Source: Arenicola marina
Lineage: Eukaryota; Annelida; Polychaeta; Arenicolidae
Assembly: GCA_964019135.1 (NCBI GenBank)
Contig: OZ025255.1
Span: 41,012,811-41,076,810 of the forward strand
Direction of reading: 5' to 3'
Length of the DNA stretch: 64,000 bases
Shown here piece by piece: positions 59,206 to 64,000 of this stretch. The position numbers were made by a program, and so were the translations under genes. Numbering within the stretch: the stretch's first letter is position 1; the number at the start of each line of letters is the position of its first letter. Below the pieces are notes generated by a model. That model ran no database searches. It had not been told where the DNA came from and saw only the letters and a list, made by a program, of their open reading frames with translations.

Positions 59206-59625
59206 CATTAGAAGAGCGTTGGAAAAAATCAGTCCTGTCTGTGTGGGTTATTCAGGTGTATCAGATGACATAAGGGATCTCCTGTCTGGGAAACATCTCC
59301 ATGGACACGATCCTCTCGGCATTATTTTGGTCCGACAGTCTTTATTGAAATTATGTATGGGTTTAGGGATAAAATTGAAGGACGCCTTCAGATTCCTGGC
59401 TAAAGACAGTTTTTTCATCCATACTTTGCCATTTTCTTTTGCAGTCAACTGTTTCCTCCACGTTTGTTGTTTTTTACCATAGTCGACGGAGCCCTAGCTT
59501 TATCTTTAAGAGTGTAGCAGTTGTACCACACGAACTAATAAATATCTTTCTACTGTTGGTTGTGCCCTAACAATTTAGCAGTGTATATATACATGGTATT
59601 ACGCCATATTGGTATGCTTCATATA

Positions 59626-59700
59626 GCCATGGTCCATCCCTAGCCCAGTTTGTATGGAAGCTGGGCTTGGGGTCAACAGGTCATGAGTTCGCCCCCTGGC
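59626..59700 (+). mobile_element. tRNA-like sequence, possible SINE head, copy B
   Basis: Counterpart of 53,855-53,929 with the same 75-nt length. The terminal pairing is degraded (GCCATGG against CCCTGGC), and the A-box-like motif has changed to TAGCCCAGTTTG. Confidence 0.35.
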
Positions 59701-59787
59701 ATCGGAATATGATGGACTTTAGACCCAAACCTATTTCTTTGTCTCGGGAAATTCCGGGGTCCAATGTTAGCCTTCGTGTCCACAAAA

Positions 59788-59874
59788 GTGGATCCACGTG
59801 CCCTTAGGTTCTCATATTGCTAGAACGTCCTGTGCGAGCACTCTAACCCACTGAACTATCGGGGCGGCCCCTTT
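59788..59874 (-). mobile_element. Truncated SINE head, minus strand
   Basis: Counterpart of the 5' end of the element at 54,284-54,547. The A box survives, but the B box and body are missing. The remnant is fused to CCACAAAAGTGG, which in copy A lies about 450 bp away. Confidence 0.6.
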
Positions 59875-61245
59875 TAAAACTGAAACATGACAACTCGCCT
59901 TCTAACCCTGAGACATGCTCGTAATCCGAGGCGCAGAGCTTTATATATTGTACGTCGGACTTTGCGATGTAGGTGTTATGGTCGAGGGCGAAATCCGAAC
60001 GCTTCACGGGGTTTAGAATTTCGAAGCGGAAATGGATGCATATACTAAGTGTGCAAAATTCACACACAAATATGTACATATTAGATTATCAAGTTATCAC
60101 GATCCAAGTGTACACATTTACGATACATTACATTACTAAGCGCAAAGGTTTGGGCAAAAACGCCCCCAGCCCCCTCCAAAAAAATTACAAATGCCGTCGT
60201 GAAAAATTGGCGAGTCGTGGGTGTTCTCCTTTTAATGCGTCAGTTGCATATATAACTACGCATATCATTAGATCATCTTATTTAAAAAACTTCGAAAACG
60301 TTGACTACGCAAAAAAATTACATAATATATGCAACAAGGCCTTGATTGTTCTTTGACCCTTTCGATACAGGATGAGAAAGATATTAATTCATTATGATAG
60401 CATACAACTACCTAGACCTATAACACCTATAACAGATATTACTTAAAAAACTGTACTTCGCCTGCATAGATATATTTGGTGTTCACTATATTGCATTGTT
60501 CGATAGTCTCACGTAGAATAAAAGCATGCTGTGAGGCAGCTTTCCTAGTTTTAAAATAAAACAATGCTTAATCTGATATTGCACTTTCACTAAAATATCT
60601 TTCGTAGTGCATTTGTTCCCATCGAACAATCAAGCATTCTGTCGGCCTAGCCTCACAGATTTGCTTTTCACGTCTCTATCACCAGGAGAGCAGATTAATG
60701 GGCACCCTCATGGCCACCCTCTTACACTCCTCCCCTCCCATTCTTGGCCACACCATCCCCAGCCCTCCTGCCACCCCCCCAAAACTACTCTTGCCGCTGT
60801 GTCACCCCTCAGCGGAGTTATTGTGTGGCACCCAACGATCACCATGGGAACGATAAGACCAATATGTTGACAACAGAATGATTCATGGTGACTCGTCAGC
60901 GAGAAAGGCTTTTAAAGAAATAAAAGGTTGACCTCTTTAGACATCTGTGGAACCAGTGACAGGGTTACACGATAACAGATGGCGTACGGTGACTATGGCA
61001 ACCTGGCGAGAGACGGCTCGCAAAAGAGCGCTTCAGTGGACGTCCTGTCGTTATTTTGGTGAACAACCCCTGGGTGATTCGTACATGGGCGATAATTTAA
61101 TCAGCAATAATTTTCTGCCATTTTGGCTGCATAGTAGACAACAAACAGGGTGTATATATCTCTGGAATCGTTTTTTATCTGAGAACCTCATTCTCGGGCG
61201 AATGGCCCTCTTTTCGGCAAGTAGTGTTGTTTGGTTGTATCCCGG

Positions 61246-61800
61246 CATAAACAATAGCAGACGAGGCGTCCGTGACGTGACTAGGACATCGAGAGCGGGG
61301 CAGTAGGCCAATCATACCGTGCGTCTAGCCATTTGTACCCTGAGAAGCATCTGACATTAATTTTATGCAATTATATTTCTTCAAATTATATGTTGAGATG
61401 GACTGGTAGCCAATCGCAGCACTTATTTGCATTATATATCGCCAAAAAAGATCCGCTTCAATCTAATGCCGTGAGGAAGACTGACACATAAAGTAGTACT
61501 ACTATGCCTGTATGAAAGAAATTCAATTCATACAGGCATCCCTGTCTTGTGTAAAGCCCCCACACACAAACCTCTCCTTTCGCCACATGGCTTGCTATAA
61601 GACTTAATTAATGCGTTGATCAAGCTTGTCTTGGGTATTATATCCCGCCATTCTATCTGCTTTGGACTCTTGGACTTCAAGACGACAGTCTACGTGTGGT
61701 TTGTTTTACGTGCACGCGAGCGGCTTTCAGCTGTTTGTGGGAGACGGGTTTGACTGGACGTTCACTTGTTATTCCCTTCACACGAGAGCGATTGTCGGAA
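61246..61800. other. Segment present only in duplication copy B
   Basis: In copy A, GTATCCC (about 56,093-56,099) joins directly to CTGATGGCTGCCGAGG; in copy B about 555 bp lies between. The segment is AT-rich. It contains CCAAT (about 61,410), the octamer ATTTGCAT (61,425-61,432) and TATATAT in close order, plus a 13-bp-arm hairpin. It has no recognised gene and no clear terminal repeats. Confidence 0.75.
61504..61539. other. 13-bp-arm hairpin in the copy-B-only segment
   Basis: ATGCCTGTATGAA and its exact reverse complement TTCATACAGGCAT flank a 10-nt loop. It is too short for a typical microRNA precursor. Confidence 0.85.
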
Positions 61801-62817
61801 TGATGGCTGCCGAGGTAAAACTGGGTTTGAATGTCGGCAGTAAAGGCCGAAGATAAAGCTAGGGTCCGGCTGAGAGACAGGACTTTCGCATTTGTCAATG
61901 TCCAGAGGGAATTTTAGCAAGAAAGCTTAAGACCCCTAGCGCCGACTCCAAATAACTGTTCGATGATTACACTTCCAGACACCGTCAAGAGAAAATAAAT
62001 GACTTGTACCCAAGTCGTCTCGTACCCAGCCAACTCGCCTCCTCTGCCCCCCACCCCCCCCAAGTCGAAGTGACCCCACTTTCCGCGACAATGATCTGAG
62101 TGCGCAATCACAAGCTGTAGATGGGGTAGTGGGGGCTATATAGCCGGCCACTGACGGCTATTCATCTGGACTATGACCAGCCACCGATAGGCGGAGATGT
62201 CTTTGAGAACCGTGAGGGTAAATCATTGGAATTCCAATAAGGACGAAATTTTATTTAGAAATAGAAAGCGTGTGAACCTAAAGCTAATATGGCGTTTTAA
62301 TAGAAACTTTTTCTTTTAATATCAATATTTGAAAGATTTGGTCGGTAACTCGGTTTGTTAAAAAAAATTAATGGTATAAAATAAATTGGTACGGTAATGA
62401 TGTCACATCAAACTTAACAGCAACTGAGGTAGGAGCCAGTTGCGATAAATAACCAAACATTTCGAAGATTTGACGTTATTCGAGATTCCTCGTCTGCAAT
62501 TTCCGGACGATTCGGCATTAAAAGTACTGATACCTGAGGGAATCCGGGACCTGTTGTAAATGGTCCTTTCCACCAGGCCAATAGGATGCGTGCACTCTAC
62601 ACCATTGAAGGAGGGCGTTGACTGGAGGCTCCAATGGGTGGAGGTGGGTCAGAGGCAAGGGAAGACAGATGAGAGGGCATACAGGGCGTGGCTTTACCGG
62701 ATCAAGACACCGTAGATAGTCATCGATCAGAGGATAATATATATTGAACACTCTTTCTTTTCCGCCTCTAAATTCGGCCACAAACCCATGCTAAATCGAT
62801 CAAGGAAGTAATGTTTA

Positions 62818-62922
62818 TGGCCCAATAAAACCAGGAAGATGTCTGGAAAGTTTGTTTGGTTCATGTTGTTGTTCGGTTGACTGCTTGGCTTTGTTGGTCT
62901 GCATGAGAGGGGTTTAATTGTG
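62818..62922 (-). repeat. Dispersed element fragment, copy B
   Basis: Counterpart of 57,138-57,229 with a 16-bp insertion (AAGATGTCTGGAAAGT) after CCAGG. The insertion breaks the minus frame that is open in copy A. Confidence 0.8.
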
Positions 62923-64000
62923 GGGTCATGTCGCGTCACGAGGAAGGACTGATGTATTGAACAGAGAGACGTGCAGGACCTGCCTGAATTTAATGCATAT
63001 ATTTTGTTTTGCATTCGTCCTATACGTGCGTAATGCCACAGAGGGTTGCAAACACATGCCTCCAGGATTACGGGTAAATCTTGAAGACAGGTCCTTCAGA
63101 ATTGGAATCAAACCCTTCTGGACCACATTGTGGTATGGTCTGAACCAGGGGTTGTGCTAACTCTACGAAGCGTTCGACACCCGACCTCTGTGCTACGAGT
63201 TAGTGTGGCAAACTTGCAACGTAACAAGGCATGGAACTTTGATATATGATGCTGTATTATTATTGGTGGAGACGAAACCGCGAACGGGTAAGCCCCCACC
63301 CCCCACCTTTAAGTATTAACGATGATTGTCTTTCCAAACAGGCTCCAATATATAGTCCAGTATGTACATGAGATAAACGAACGCGAAACAAATTTTGCAT
63401 GAAATCAAATCAAGCTCATGTCAAATTATGGATTCGTACCATTATATCAAATGTAAATAAGGAAATAGGATTGTATTTAGCTCTAGCAACAAATTATCCA
63501 TCTGCAAAACGATAAGGGATTCTTTGATAAAATCGTTACTTTAAAGAGCCTTAAAGTAATGGTCAATATCTCTATGGTTTTAAAATGACAATGCAGTCAT
63601 CTGCATCATGCACATATAGCTACAGACCAGCCTTGACCTTGTACAAGCCCTGCCAATTGTCGCCGCGCCGAATGACGTCGCTTGCCGGAAGTAGTTCCTG
63701 TGCACTCTCTTGTTGTCATGGCAAGGTTTTATTGTACAGTATGTAACAATGATAATTATCATAGGATGGTTCGTGCTCGTGTACGCCACACGTTATGAAA
63801 CCCTGTATGTCAACAGAAGAAACCATGCAGATATACATAAAACATAAAACCATAATTTAAGGGGAGTGCTAAACCACTGGTTACTGTTTCTGTTTGATAA
63901 TAAACATCTCCTTTGTTGAAATATATGAAGATTGAGACAGCAATAAAGCGCATAGGATAAGCACATTAGGCGTCATTACCCCGGCAAGATGACGCCACCG

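Larger units (their letters stand above)
58300..64000 (+). repeat. 5.7-kb tandem segmental duplication, copy B (to the window end)
   Basis: Copy B starts right after the end of copy A and reaches the matching right-end sequence at the last bases of the window. A third copy could therefore follow outside. It lacks the two segments listed for copy A but has an extra 555 bp at about 61,246-61,800 and a 16-bp insertion at about 62,836. Confidence 0.93.

Overview
The window looks like eukaryotic, most likely metazoan, intergenic or heterochromatin-like DNA. It is dominated by tandem repeats with unit lengths from 7 to 71 bp. There are two large segmental duplications, tRNA-related (SINE-like) sequences and AT-rich single-copy spacers. 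I found no operon structure, no recognisable protein domain and no rRNA or functional tRNA gene. The species cannot be named from the sequence; an invertebrate genome is a guess from the density of minisatellites and retained CpG.

Layout, left to right: a 44-bp array with a 3,003-bp higher-order repeat (1-4,810); single-copy DNA with small simple repeats (4,811-13,119); a 59-bp array (13,120-13,651) fused to a 15-bp array (13,652-16,163); an almost perfect 2,298-bp direct duplication (15,863-18,160 and 18,161-20,458) that carries part of the 15-bp array, an 877-bp spacer and part of a 21-23-bp array; single-copy DNA (20,913-22,200); a pyrimidine-rich tract holding a perfect 17-bp-arm hairpin (22,436-22,472); a 27-bp array with a 388-bp higher-order repeat (22,725-24,690); a 13.2-kb purine-rich array (25,172-38,395); G-rich low-complexity and single-copy DNA to 43,965; a GGTGGGA array (43,966-44,697); a 71-bp array whose units each carry splice-site-like motifs (45,040-49,147); a 29-bp array with two subfamilies (49,592-51,955); and a diverged tandem duplication of about 5.7-5.8 kb (52,481-58,299 and 58,300-64,000).

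No genes work together here because none could be supported. Very long open frames exist, the longest 4,295 codons on the minus strand, but all lie in repeats and are explained by repeat period or by purine/pyrimidine asymmetry. What merits attention is the repeat architecture: nested higher-order repeats of very different ages, boundary and fold-back hairpins, a purine-strand block, microexon-like 71-bp units, and a segmental duplication with reciprocal indels.
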